DNA from: CAVVEC01 sp963770485
Lineage (GTDB): Bacteria; Acidobacteriota; Terriglobia; Terriglobales; Acidobacteriaceae
DNA: 64,000 nt
Direction of reading: 5' to 3'
NCBI GenBank assembly: GCA_963770485.1
Contig: CAVYPX010000016.1
Span: 248,001 to 312,000, forward strand
Numbering within the stretch: the first letter of the stretch is position 1; each line of letters begins with the position of its first letter. This document shows, piece by piece, positions 26,443 to 34,972 of the stretch. The translations under genes were made by a program, and so were the position numbers. Below the pieces are notes generated by a model. It searched no databases. It was given only the letters and a program-made list of their open reading frames with translations, and was not told the origin of the DNA.

Positions 26443-28461
26443 ATGAGAATCGCTCGCCTGACGTTGTTATTCGGCTTGCTCTCAGGAATCTGGCTGTCTG
26501 CCAGCTCTTCCGGCCAGCATGGTATGAGCGTTTCGAGTTTGCCGCAACGCGCGCAGTCCAAAATCTGGGCTGCTGTTGGCCGTGACATATCCGCGTACCA
26601 CGTGCAAGCCACGAAATCCGGCTTCGAGGCTGCGAACTTGAGTCAGAAGATGGTAACTGATTTCACCAAAGGCGGAGTGGAAGTTCGCACCGGGAACTCA
26701 TGCTGGCGAATGACGTTGCGCGGCTACGGGTATGGCACGACACTAAGAACCGTGGGCGTCGTTGCCCCAAAGGGGAGTGCCAATCGCGTCGAATATCGGC
26801 ACGGTCCGGTGACGGAATGGTATGTAAATGGTCCAGCGGGACTGGAACAAGGATTCAACCTGGCTGAGCCCCCTGGGCGTAAGCGCGGTGAGCCGCTGAC
26901 CATCGCGTTGGCAGTTTCCGGAGACTTGAAGGCCACGGTGGATCCAGATCGCGCCGGCATGACCCTGACAGATCCTTCGCGGGGAGGAAGATTGGGTTAC
27001 AAGGGTTTGACCGCTTTCGACGCGACTGGAAAAGAGCTGGAGGCAAGGCTGCAGGTGCGGGGTGAACGGCTGCTGCTTCAGGTTAGCGACACCGGGGCAC
27101 GCTACCCGATATTGATTGATCCTTGGGTGCAGCAGGCCAAGCTGACGGCTTCCGACGGAGCGGCCGAGGACCAGTTTGCCACCGCAGTTGCTATCGATGG
27201 CAACACGGTGGTAGTGGGAGCGTTTTCGGCAACCGTTGGCACCAATTTTGCTCAGGGCGCCGCGTACGTATTTGTCATGCCGCCGAACGGTTGGGCGGAC
27301 ATGACTCAGACCGCGAAGCTGACCGCATCGGATGGAGTGTCCAACGATCAGTTCGGCAGCTCGGTAGCGGTGAGTGGGAACGTAGTGGTGGTCGGTTCTC
27401 CTTACGCCGCCATCTCCAACACCAACTGCTCTGGCACCGGCAACGTGTGCTTTAACCAGGGTGCAGCCTATGTATATGTCCAGCCGGCGAACGGCTGGGC
27501 AGATTCGACGGAAACGGCCAAACTCACCGCATCGGATGGAGTGGCGGGCGATGAGTTGGGTTACTCGGTAGGCATTGACGGCAACACAGTTGTGGCAGGT
27601 GCGCCGAATGCCGCAGTCGGCTCCGGTTGTCCGAACAGTCCCTGCACATTTGTGCAGGGCGCCGGGTATGTGTTCGTCCAGCCAATGAATGGGTGGACAA
27701 GCATGACTCAGACGGCCAAATTGACCGCCTCGAACGGCAGTTCGGATGACGGCTTCGGCCAGTCTGTGGCGATCTCAGGCGCTACCGTAGTAGTGGGAAC
27801 GCCCTATGCGGGAATAGGCGCGGCATATGCCCAGGGCGCCGCTTATGTGTACGTCGAGCCGCAAAGCGGTTGGAACAACACGACCGAAACGGCGGAACTC
27901 ACGTATGGGGCTGGGAAGGCCGGTGATCAGTTCGGCGATTCGGTTAGCATCGACGGGAGCACGAACACCATCGCAGTCGGAGCGTTGGGAGTTGAAATCG
28001 GCACGGTTTATCAGCAGGGCGCTGCCTATGTGTATGTCATGCCCGCGAATGGCTGGACCACGACCTCGACGGCTACCGCCAGGCTAACCGCCTCCGATGG
28101 GGCGATGCGCGATCAGTTCGGCACCTCGGTGTCCATCAACGGAGGCACGCTTGTGGTCGGGGCGCCGAATGCCACCATCTCTTCCAATGTTGGTCAGGGC
28201 GCTGGCTATGTATATGTCGAGCCTTCCGGCGGCTGGGTAAGTACTTCGGCGTTCACCGCGAAGGAGATCGCCACGGATGGAGCGGCCGGAGACGGTCTTG
28301 GTACCTCCATCGCCATCAGCAACAACACGCTGGTAGTAGGCGCTCCCTTGGCCACAGTTTCTGGCAGTTATTCCCAAGGCGCCAGTTATATGTTCCAGGA
28401 GTCAGTTTCCCGCCGGGCCGGAATCATCGCTCCTCCTCCCGCGACAAGTGCGATCGAGTAA
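26443..28461 (+). CDS. secreted FG-GAP repeat protein, predicted seven-bladed propeller
   Basis: 672 residues with GAGGGG upstream. The signal peptide (RLTLLFGLLSGIWLSASSSG) is followed by an N-terminal domain of about 200 residues with no known pattern. From about residue 230, seven units of some 57-65 residues follow, each built as AKLTASDG...DQFG.SVAI.GNTVVVGAP....QGAAYVYV.P..GW. Seven blades match the number expected for an integrin-alpha-like beta-propeller. These repeats often bind calcium or mediate surface contacts. The unit sequences are strongly alike, indicating recent internal duplication. Likely extracellular or outer-membrane-attached. Partner unknown. Confidence 0.87.
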   Translation: MRIARLTLLFGLLSGIWLSASSSGQHGMSVSSLPQRAQSKIWAAVGRDISAYHVQATKSGFEAANLSQKMVTDFTKGGVEVRTGNSCWRMTLRGYGYGTTLRTVGVVAPKGSANRVEYRHGPVTEWYVNGPAGLEQGFNLAEPPGRKRGEPLTIALAVSGDLKATVDPDRAGMTLTDPSRGGRLGYKGLTAFDATGKELEARLQVRGERLLLQVSDTGARYPILIDPWVQQAKLTASDGAAEDQFATAVAIDGNTVVVGAFSATVGTNFAQGAAYVFVMPPNGWADMTQTAKLTASDGVSNDQFGSSVAVSGNVVVVGSPYAAISNTNCSGTGNVCFNQGAAYVYVQPANGWADSTETAKLTASDGVAGDELGYSVGIDGNTVVAGAPNAAVGSGCPNSPCTFVQGAGYVFVQPMNGWTSMTQTAKLTASNGSSDDGFGQSVAISGATVVVGTPYAGIGAAYAQGAAYVYVEPQSGWNNTTETAELTYGAGKAGDQFGDSVSIDGSTNTIAVGALGVEIGTVYQQGAAYVYVMPANGWTTTSTATARLTASDGAMRDQFGTSVSINGGTLVVGAPNATISSNVGQGAGYVYVEPSGGWVSTSAFTAKEIATDGAAGDGLGTSIAISNNTLVVGAPLATVSGSYSQGASYMFQESVSRRAGIIAPPPATSAIE

Positions 28462-28837
28462 TCGTCCTGAGAAATCGTCCTCAGCGAGATCTTAGTCATC
28501 CGTCTGGCTTATCTTTCATTTGCATTGCGTGGCTGACGCAACGAATCATACGGGAACCCGTGTCCCGCGAGGGTTGGGCTGAAATTCACACAGGATTCAT
28601 CTTCCAGTCACGCAGCCGTAACACAGCGCAGACTACACTTCGGCACCGAAGAATGACGAACCGTTGCCAGCGGGATGGTTGTCTTTGACCTTACGAGTCT
28701 GCTTGTGTTGCGCCAAAGAGTAGCGGCCCGGCTCCAGGGGATCGTGCTTCCTATTACACCCGCCGGTTCCCGAGAAGGGTGCCTACGTAAGACATGAGCG
28801 GGTCAGCCCGATGTCGCGGGGTCTTGAGGATACGTGC
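28462..28837. other. 376-bp intergenic stretch before the response regulator
   Basis: No gene seen. The stretch contains small inverted repeats (e.g. CGGGA...TCCCG near 28550). I checked it for a GEMM-type c-di-GMP riboswitch because PilZ genes follow, but the conserved core was absent. Confidence 0.35.
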
Positions 28838-29644
28838 ATGAGGCAGCTGGTTTTCATCGTGGAAAGCGAAGCTGAGATTTCCCGGTCAGCCCGATACACC
28901 CTGGAACAGGCGGGCTACGCCGTGCGCACGTTTTCGACCATCAATGTGATCAAGGAGGCCGAGGAGGAGCGTCCAGCGCTCATGCTGGTCGCCATCCTGA
29001 TGCCGGATGGCAACGGGCTGGATTTGTGCCGGCGGATTCGGGAGAATTTTCTGTTGGCGGGAACCCCGGTTGTTTTTCTGAATGAAGAAGCCGCGGAGGA
29101 GCAGCGCGTTTTGGCGCTCGAATCCGGCGGCGATGATTGCATCGTCAAGCCGTTCAATCCTCGTGAACTGACGGCGCGCGTGCAAGCAGTATTGCGTCGC
29201 CCGAAGCCTGCGTCTGAGCCTTCCCGGACGGAGCCTCCAGAGCTTGTAATTGACAGCACTGCGATGAAACTGTCCGTGCGGGGAGCTGAGGTCTCCACCA
29301 CAAGTTTGGAGTTTCGTCTTATCGAGTATCTTGCCCGTCATCGCGGGCAGGTGTTCACGCGGGACCTTCTTCTGGATGCGGTGTGGGGTGACATGCAATT
29401 TGTGACCCCGCGCAGCGTGGACGCCTGCATACGGCGAATTCGAGAAAAGATCGAGCCGGACAGGGCGAGACCCACTTACTTGAAAACTATTCGTGGCGTT
29501 GGATACCGTCTGGATGCGGTGGCTTCCTGGCATCTGACCTCCAACGAGGGGTGTGATTGCAATGTCTGTACCTCAGCGAGTCTGCCCCCGCGGTCCGTTT
29601 ATGCCGGGGCTGTGCGACGAAGGAAGATTCTAGCCCAAGACTAA
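28838..29644 (+). CDS. atypical OmpR/PhoB-type response regulator lacking the phospho-aspartate
   Basis: 268 residues from the ATG at 28838, with GAGGA seven bases upstream. The receiver fold is intact in outline (residues 1-121, VKPF with Lys104). However, the phosphoacceptor site reads LVAILMP, with Ala52 where Asp belongs, and the switch Thr is Asn82. The acidic pocket is VESEAEI. The C-terminal winged helix is complete (LEFRLIEYLARHRGQVFTRDLLLDAVWG...SVDACIRRIREKIE...IRGVGYRLD). A 43-residue tail follows, with CDCNVC and a basic end. It should bind DNA but not respond to phosphorylation. No histidine kinase is adjacent. It is convergent with the PilZ gene cluster. Confidence 0.85.
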   Translation: MRQLVFIVESEAEISRSARYTLEQAGYAVRTFSTINVIKEAEEERPALMLVAILMPDGNGLDLCRRIRENFLLAGTPVVFLNEEAAEEQRVLALESGGDDCIVKPFNPRELTARVQAVLRRPKPASEPSRTEPPELVIDSTAMKLSVRGAEVSTTSLEFRLIEYLARHRGQVFTRDLLLDAVWGDMQFVTPRSVDACIRRIREKIEPDRARPTYLKTIRGVGYRLDAVASWHLTSNEGCDCNVCTSASLPPRSVYAGAVRRRKILAQD

Positions 29645-29764
29645 GCGAGAGAGAAGCTTTCCGTTTTTCTTGGAATGTGAGGCCCCGCAGATCCCTCCCC
29701 CAGGAGCTCGACCTTCGGCGCCGCATGGGCCGCTCTCCGTGATAACAACATAGGATGTCTTCAC

Positions 29765-30271
29765 TTATCGAGGCCGGGAACGGCCTCGGAGGGTTTCGAG
29801 CTCCAGGCGGATGTGCCTGGCTCTGAGCATCTCTTCTCGCAATCGCTTGATCTCCAACTCCTTTTGATGCAGGTAGGCCGCATGCCTTTGCAGGAAGAGC
29901 TCCAAAAGCTCGTCCTCCGCGCGCATCGTTGAGGAGGCTATCGCAGGAGGGGAAGAAACACTGCCTTCACACTGCGTGGGGTCAACTCCTCGCGTCGCCT
30001 TCCCCTGCCGGCCGAGGAATTCCAAGCCGAAACAATAGCCGCTGCGATTGCGGACCACACCGGCGACGCGGACATGGCTGGAGTTTTGGAACTCCACCTC
30101 CATCACATCTCCCGGCTGCAGCTCAATTCCTCCGTAGAGCGCCATGCCGCTCTGACTGATCTCCGTCGCCAGCCCAGGTGCGGCTATCTCGGAAGTGTCG
30201 TTGCCGGGAGCGATGCGAACAGGCAGGTTGACCTGATGTCGCGGAGAACGGCGAGTGTTAGCGGGGGTCAT
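29765..30271 (-). CDS. PilZ-domain protein with C-terminal coiled coil
   Basis: 168 residues from the ATG at 30271; a TTG 15 bases upstream is an alternative. The c-di-GMP binding signature is recognisable: RRSPRH (RxxxR-like) near the N-terminus and EISQSGMALYGG (D/NxSxxG-like) about 30 residues later, followed by the VEFQNSSHVRVAGVVRNRSGYCFGLEFL strands. After a linker, a charged helical tail (LELFLQRHAAYLHQKELEIKRLREEMLRARHIRLELETLRGR) should form a coiled coil. Soluble. It is the last of three minus-strand genes with PilZ or membrane features and is likely a c-di-GMP effector. Confidence 0.8.
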   Translation of the reverse strand: MTPANTRRSPRHQVNLPVRIAPGNDTSEIAAPGLATEISQSGMALYGGIELQPGDVMEVEFQNSSHVRVAGVVRNRSGYCFGLEFLGRQGKATRGVDPTQCEGSVSSPPAIASSTMRAEDELLELFLQRHAAYLHQKELEIKRLREEMLRARHIRLELETLRGRSRPR

Positions 30272-30379
30272 CACGGCTGCACTCAATTCACTGCTCGTAG
30301 CCAGAAGGAAGCAGCGTGCCTGCTGCCTTCAAGTTACCAGCGTTGAACTTGCACGCCATCGAGTTCGAGGGTTTCTCGA

Positions 30380-30781
30380 TCATCGTCTACCGAAGAATTG
30401 GAACGTAACGTAGAACAGTTGCAGTATGGTTACCGCAACAATCACGTAAGTCGCAAGTTCTACGCGTCTGCCCGACTCTTTTGTGCCCTTCAGCAGATCG
30501 GCCAGATCATTGGCCGATTGCAGCAACTTATCACTCGACGTCTCCAAGCGCTCGGCGGAAATTCTGATCTTGTCGAGCACACGGGAGGTGTTAACCAGCG
30601 TGGCAGCGGTCCGTTCCCCGTTTCGAATATCGAGCTCAATTTTGCAGGCGGACCACCACGGACTCCCGGGAGGGTTGTCGTACATGCGCTGCCGAATCTC
30701 TTCATACGACCGCCCGCGCAGCAATTGGACCAATGCCTGAACGGAATTGACAGTCCTCGTATTGTCAATCGCAGTGGCCAT
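30380..30781 (-). CDS. small C-terminally anchored membrane protein of unknown function
   Basis: 133 residues from MATAIDNTRTVNSVQALVQLLRGRSYEEIRQRMYDNPPGSPWW. A longer frame reaches 30922 within the upstream gene. A helical, heptad-like stretch (TLVNTSRVLDKIRISAERLETSSDKLLQSANDLADLLKG) leads to a single C-terminal membrane helix (LATYVIVAVTILQLFYVTFQFF). The body would therefore be in the cytosol. No family recognised. It starts eight bases after the stop of the PilZ-like gene 30790-31272, so the two are co-transcribed and probably act together. Confidence 0.7.
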   Translation of the reverse strand: MATAIDNTRTVNSVQALVQLLRGRSYEEIRQRMYDNPPGSPWWSACKIELDIRNGERTAATLVNTSRVLDKIRISAERLETSSDKLLQSANDLADLLKGTKESGRRVELATYVIVAVTILQLFYVTFQFFGRR

Positions 30782-30789
30782 CGTCCAAC

Positions 30790-31272
30790 CTATTTCAACA
30801 GGTGAATCTGAAAATAGATGGCGCTGCCCAGGGCACCGAGCGCGGCCGCCCCCAGAAAAAATCGGAATGCTCGTCTTCGCGGGGGGCTGCCATGCGCTGC
30901 ATCTCTGAGTTTCTCGATCCACTCCGGCTCGGCCAGGTTCTGACCCAGCGACGATTGAATGGCAGTTCCCAGTCTGCGGTGATCCTCGACCGGCAGCGAG
31001 ACAAACCGAAACGGCTGCAGCGTACTTGAGACTGGGCTCAACATCTCAGCTCCGCCAAGGATCGGTCCCGCGTGCGTCAGAAACATTAACTTGACCCGCG
31101 AGCCCTGATCCAGGGGCGTCGAAAGGCAGAGCAGACCACCTGTGAGAGAGAGGACCTGCAGCTGGCCCGCGGTACGCTGACCATCCTGGAATCGCAACAC
31201 GGCCGGAGTCAGATCCGCGAGATGCACGCGTGGCGCGCGCGGTTTGAAGTGCAAGTAGGGGAGGCTGCTCAT
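30790..31272 (-). CDS. PilZ-like protein with C-terminal membrane helix
   Basis: 160 residues. The N-terminus PRAPRVHLADLTPAVLRFQDGQ...LQVLSLTGGLLCLSTPLDQGSRVKLMF has the order and spacing of a PilZ barrel, but a degenerate RxxxR. The motif SLTGGLL replaces the usual NxSxxG. A helical region and one C-terminal membrane helix (FFLGAAALGALGSAIYFQIHLL) follow. It resembles, over about 100 residues, the divergently encoded protein at 31501. The two appear to be a duplicated pair, one with and one without the membrane anchor. Binding of c-di-GMP is uncertain because the arginines are incomplete. Confidence 0.7.
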   Translation of the reverse strand: MSSLPYLHFKPRAPRVHLADLTPAVLRFQDGQRTAGQLQVLSLTGGLLCLSTPLDQGSRVKLMFLTHAGPILGGAEMLSPVSSTLQPFRFVSLPVEDHRRLGTAIQSSLGQNLAEPEWIEKLRDAAHGSPPRRRAFRFFLGAAALGALGSAIYFQIHLLK

Positions 31273-31500
31273 TTCCAGCCAAGTATGTTACGTGCTCGCC
31301 CGGAGGAGGAGATTACGGAAGGCCTTGTACGGATTCAGATTTCGAGTCGTTACCTCATATTTCGTTTTCAGCTACATTGGAAGCCGTTGATGGCGCAACG
31401 CGGCTGGACCTACAGGTCACGCATGGGCGATTGGACTTGCAGACCGGCTCTTTCGTAATCTCTCGCCAGGCAGTCGCGGCGTGGCATAGTAGGACTCGTA

Positions 31501-31908
31501 ATGACTCATCCCCCGGCCTTACAACAGCGTGCCCCCCGGGTTAACTTGCGGGGAGATACCTCGGCGACAGTCCAACTCCAGAATGGGCAGCAACTCCGTG
31601 CCAAAATGCACCGGCTTTCGGTCACCGGCGGATTGCTGGAATTGACCAATTATCTGGCGGAGCGAGTTCCCTTTGGCCTGACGCTTTACCTGAACTCCAA
31701 CGTCGTGCGAGGCCGGGCCGAGACTTTGTTTCCCATGCGCTCTACGCCGGGTTTCTTGCAGCCATTCCGGTTTACGGATCTGCGCGACGAACAACGTCGC
31801 AGACTCGAAACGGAAATCGGAGAACTGCTCAAACAAGCCGTCGCGGCAACCACGGGAAGCCATGGGTTGGGGCTCAAGCCACCACGATCTTTTCTGGAGT
31901 CGCTCTAG
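31501..31908 (+). CDS. PilZ-like protein, paralogue of the divergent gene
   Basis: 135 residues beginning MTHPPALQQRAPRVNLRGDTSATVQLQNGQQLRAKMHRLSVTGGLLELTNYLAERVPFGL. The block QRAPRVNL...LQNGQ...LSVTGGLLEL aligns with PRAPRVHL...FQDGQ...LSLTGGLLCL of the divergent neighbour, as does LQPFRF(T/V)(D/S)L. It lacks that protein's membrane helix and ends in a short basic/Leu tail. The start region has no strong ribosome-binding site. The 228-bp gap between the two starts should hold both promoters. Probable role: soluble partner or decoy of the membrane-bound paralogue. Confidence 0.65.
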   Translation: MTHPPALQQRAPRVNLRGDTSATVQLQNGQQLRAKMHRLSVTGGLLELTNYLAERVPFGLTLYLNSNVVRGRAETLFPMRSTPGFLQPFRFTDLRDEQRRRLETEIGELLKQAVAATTGSHGLGLKPPRSFLESL

Positions 31909-32085
31909 TCCTTGATTGTCTTCCCCAGCCAGCGTTCTTTGCGCAGCGAGGGATCTGGGCGGGCCGCGCGAAGCGGTCGCGCACTTTGCGACCCAAGAAT
32001 CGCGCGTTTGGCTCGCTTCCATACCAAACTGAGCCACTATTCTCGATTCAGTTCCCCTCGGAATTGGACTTAACGATATTCCGGA

Positions 32086-32640
32086 TCAGTGGCCTGGATT
32101 CGAGAAGTCTTTCTGGATCTCGTCGAGTGCGGCTAGGACTTCTCGGCCGTGCTGGCTGGGATCAACATTCGTGTATACCCGTGCGATTTTGCCTTTGGGA
32201 TCAATGATGAAGGTATGGCGCGTCGCAAATTTCACAACTAGCAGATTCTTAAGCGAGCCATAGGCACTCGACACCCGATGGTCGCTGTCAGACAGCAGCT
32301 TGAAATTCAGCCCCTCCTTGGCGCAGAACTTCTTGTGGGAATCTACGCCGTCCACACTTACTCCCAGGATCACCGCGTTTCTCTGAGCGTATTGCGCTTC
32401 ATCGCGCTGGAAGTTGTGGGCCTCGATCGTGCATCCCGGAGTCATGTCTCGAGGATAGAAGTAGAGCACCACCCACCGTCCGCGGTAATCCTTCAGGCTT
32501 ACTCGATCACTCTCCTGCGAACTTAAGCTGAAATCCGGCGCGACACTGCCTGCCTGCGGAAGGGGACCGGATTGGCCGAAGGCGAGCAGGGCGGCAGTTC
32601 CTCCGGCCACCAGCACAAGGATGACTATCAACAGGCGCAT
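32086..32640 (-). CDS. exported peroxiredoxin of the Bcp/PrxQ type
   Basis: 184 residues. The N-terminal hydrophobic segment (LLIVILVLVAGGTAALLAFG) is a signal peptide or anchor. The thioredoxin-fold peroxidase follows: APDFSLSSQESDRVSLKDYRGRWVVLYFYPRDMTPGCT, with the peroxidatic Cys70. The Cys that serves as resolving residue five positions later in classical Bcp is His75 here. The only other Cys is Cys106 (KKFCAKEG), so it may work as a 1-Cys enzyme or use Cys106. It reduces peroxides in the envelope compartment with thiol donors. Single-gene unit. Confidence 0.88.
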   Translation of the reverse strand: MRLLIVILVLVAGGTAALLAFGQSGPLPQAGSVAPDFSLSSQESDRVSLKDYRGRWVVLYFYPRDMTPGCTIEAHNFQRDEAQYAQRNAVILGVSVDGVDSHKKFCAKEGLNFKLLSDSDHRVSSAYGSLKNLLVVKFATRHTFIIDPKGKIARVYTNVDPSQHGREVLAALDEIQKDFSNPGH

Positions 32641-32803
32641 TGCGAAAGCCTATCTGCTTAGCGAACAAATTTTATCGCAGCGGGCATCCGTTTGTCAGAA
32701 CACAATCGCTGTGTCCTTCATCCTCGTTTGGGCATCGTATAGCGTAGGGGAACGCTGATGATTGAGAACTGCATATTATTGTGACGCCGTTTAGCGCGAC
32801 CGT

Positions 32804-32894
32804 TGTCATTCCGAGCGCCGCTTTTTTGGCGCGAGGAATCTGCATTTCTGGAACTCCCGTTCACTGCAGATTCCTCGCTTCGCTCGGAATGACA
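32804..32894. repeat. intergenic element bounded by TGTCATTCCGAGCG inverted repeats
   Basis: A 91-bp element starts TGTCATTCCGAGCG (32804-32817) and ends with the exact reverse complement (32881-32894). The inner part holds a second inverted pair (GAGGAATCTGCA...TGCAGATTCCTC). Related elements lie at 34021-34246, 34381-34592 and 52887-52999, with half-copies near 45100. It is non-coding and can fold into a long hairpin. Confidence 0.75.
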
Positions 32895-32975
32895 ATTTGC
32901 TTGAAATGCTGAGCGAAGCCCAAGCGACGACCGCGCCTGCATTGGAAACTGAGTGGGGGCTAAAAGGAGGGTTCG

Positions 32976-33908
32976 ATGAAAATAAGAGGTTGTCTGTTTG
33001 TGCTGCTGGTAATAGCGCTCGCAATCAGCACGGTTGCGGCCCAGGAGACTTCAAGCACGGCGGGTGTTCCTGTCCGCATGGTCGTGACGGTGGAGGCTAA
33101 ACACGGCGCGAATGTGCCGGAAATCAATCGCGAAGATGTGATGGTGCACGAAGGCCGCGACCGCGACAAGGTCACCGACTGGGTGCCGCTGCAAGGCGAC
33201 CATGCCGGGCTCGAATTCTTCGTCCTGATCGACGACGCCTCGGCCACCAGTCTGGGCTCGCAGTTGGACGATCTGCGGCAATTCATCCTTGCCCAGGCGC
33301 GAAGCACAAAGATCGGCGTCGCCTACATGCAGAATGGAGTTGCGCAGATCGTGCAAAATCCAACCAGCGACCACGCCCAGGCGGCCAAGTCATTGCGTCT
33401 TCCGCTGGCCAATGCTGGCGTTTCTGCCAGCCCATATTTTTCTCTCAGCGATCTGATCAAGCGCTGGCCCGAAAGCAACGAGCGCCACGAAGTTCTCATG
33501 GTGTCGGATGGGATTGACCGCGTCTGGGGAAGCGGGCCGGACGATCCTTATGTCGATTCCGTGATCGAGCAGGCACAACGCGCAGGCGTTCTGGTTTTTG
33601 CCATCTATACGCCCGGCGAGGGTCATTATGGCCACACTTATTGGCGGATCAACTGGGGACAGCTTTATCTTTCCCAGGTGGCCGCCGAAACGGGAGGCGA
33701 ATCGTACTACATCGGTTTTAGCGGCGCTCCGGTTTCATTCGTCCCTTACCTGGACAATCTGTCCGAGCGGTTCAACCGCCAGTACCTGCTGACTTTTCTG
33801 GCCAAGCCGCAAAAGAAGGCAGGAATGCAAAAGGTGAAGCTCATGACCGAAGTGCCCAACGCCGAACTGGTGAGCGCAGATCGCGTCTATGTTCCGGCAT
33901 CGGAGTAG
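32976..33908 (+). CDS. VWFA-related secreted protein
   Basis: 310 residues with GGAGG upstream. The signal peptide is MKIRGCLFVLLVIALAISTVAAQ. The mature protein starts with a short beta region (VRMVVTVEAKHGANVPEINREDVMVHEGRDRDKVTDWVPLQ) typical of the acidobacterial VWFA-related family. The von Willebrand A fold then has a MIDAS-like DDASATS at about residues 89-95, ARSTKIGVAYMQNGVAQIVQ, HEVLMVSDGIDRVWG and LSQVAAETGGESYYIG. Such proteins are numerous in acidobacteria, and their ligands are unknown. Likely surface or periplasmic metal-dependent binding. Confidence 0.85.
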   Translation: MKIRGCLFVLLVIALAISTVAAQETSSTAGVPVRMVVTVEAKHGANVPEINREDVMVHEGRDRDKVTDWVPLQGDHAGLEFFVLIDDASATSLGSQLDDLRQFILAQARSTKIGVAYMQNGVAQIVQNPTSDHAQAAKSLRLPLANAGVSASPYFSLSDLIKRWPESNERHEVLMVSDGIDRVWGSGPDDPYVDSVIEQAQRAGVLVFAIYTPGEGHYGHTYWRINWGQLYLSQVAAETGGESYYIGFSGAPVSFVPYLDNLSERFNRQYLLTFLAKPQKKAGMQKVKLMTEVPNAELVSADRVYVPASE

Positions 33909-34020
33909 TGGGGGCGGGCGAGTCTCCCACCTGGACCGCCTTGGGCATAACCCCGCGGCGACAGCCGAGGGCGGCTGTCCCCACGTGAGCGTTGCCTTGT
34001 TTGAGTGCTTCTTCTCATCC

Positions 34021-34246
34021 TGTCATCTTGAGCGGAGCGATGGCTTTTCGCTTGCGAAAGCCATCGCGCAGTCGAAAGATCCCTACCGTGCGTTTGCAGG
34101 CACAGTGCGGCAGGGAATTCCGATCGCCAGGTTGGATTCGTGGGGAGAATGCCTCGCCGCATTTCCCGGGGCGCGGACGAACCGCAGGTCCTTCGACTCC
34201 GCAGCACGATTCGCAGGCGAATTGTGCTGCTTGGCTCAGGATGACA
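34021..34246. repeat. TGTCAT...ATGACA intergenic element, copy 2
   Basis: Begins TGTCATCTTGAGCGGAGCG and ends GGCTCAGGATGACA. An inner hairpin is formed by GATGGCTTTTCGCTTGCGAAAGCCATC. It shows the same terminal logic as the element at 32804, with diverged ends. Confidence 0.6.
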
Positions 34247-34380
34247 TTGGTTCGTGAAGACCCGGGGCTGGCGAGCTGGCGCTTGCCCGGACAGCCCCTT
34301 CGACTGCGCTCAGAGGCTGTGACTTTTCCCTGTATCCCAGGATGACAGCGGATTGATAAAGGCACAGGCACACCAGGAAT

Positions 34381-34592
34381 TGTCATTCTGAACGGAGTGG
34401 GATGTTCGCGAAGCGAACATCCCATGGAGTCGAAGAATCCCTATAACGCCAGGCTTGGTCCGGCAGCTTCGAGGCATACTTCCTGGAAGATGGTGAGAAT
34501 TCCCTGCGGCGTCTTTGCGGCGATTGCACCATAGGGGTCCTTCGACTGCGTTGCCGTGCGCTTCGCCCACGACAACTTCGCTCAGGATGACA
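34381..34592. repeat. TGTCAT...ATGACA intergenic element, copy 3
   Basis: Begins TGTCATTCTGAACGGAGTGG and ends CGCTCAGGATGACA. The inner hairpin is GGGATGTTCGCGAAGCGAACATCCC. It lies 135 bp after copy 2, within the 21-bp direct-repeat bracket. Confidence 0.6.
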
Positions 34593-34972
34593 GCTTTGGA
34601 GGGGGCCGGTGAATTCGTGAAAGGCCATGTGATCCTGAAATGCTGGAACTCAAAAAGTCGCAGCCTCTCAGGGCAGGCTTGGGCGGCTGTCCCCACGTGA
34701 GTTGTCTCATTGTGATTCACTGCAAGCTAAGTTGTTGAATCTCCGTTGCGGCCACATCTGAGATGCAAAATGGCAGTCCGACCATCGCGTAGAATGCCAT
34801 TGAATTGCGTTTGCAGGCCCGTAGGACGACGTTCGAGGGCTCGGATGAGGTTTGGGTCAACCAGACATCCAGAAACGCGCCAGAGACCCGCTGTCCTGAA
34901 TATTATCTACCAGCTATAAGTCACGGGATTCCCGAATTGGAACTGTGATCTCTCGGGGTCCGCTTCCCCGTG

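Larger units (their letters stand above)
33969..34701. repeat. 21-bp direct repeats bracketing a 733-bp block
   Basis: The 21 bases starting GGGCGGCTGTCCCC and ending ACGTGAG occur identically at 33969-33989 and 34681-34701. Between them lie two TGTCAT-type elements. Exact direct repeats could arise by target duplication or be part of a larger repeat unit. Confidence 0.7.
33909..34972. other. repeat-rich intergenic region without genes
   Basis: About 1.06 kb between two convergent genes. Frames of 80-130 codons occur on both strands, but their translations are dominated by the repeats and I regard them as non-coding. It holds two TGTCAT-bounded elements and a 21-bp direct repeat pair, listed separately. 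Confidence 0.6.

Noticed and set aside
28462..28837. c-di-GMP (GEMM) riboswitch near the PilZ genes
   Set aside because: The conserved core and tetraloop-receptor pattern were not seen.
33889..34720. Several 80-136-codon frames on both strands in the repeat desert
   Set aside because: Their translations follow the TGTCAT-type repeats, lack ribosome-binding sites and match nothing recognisable.
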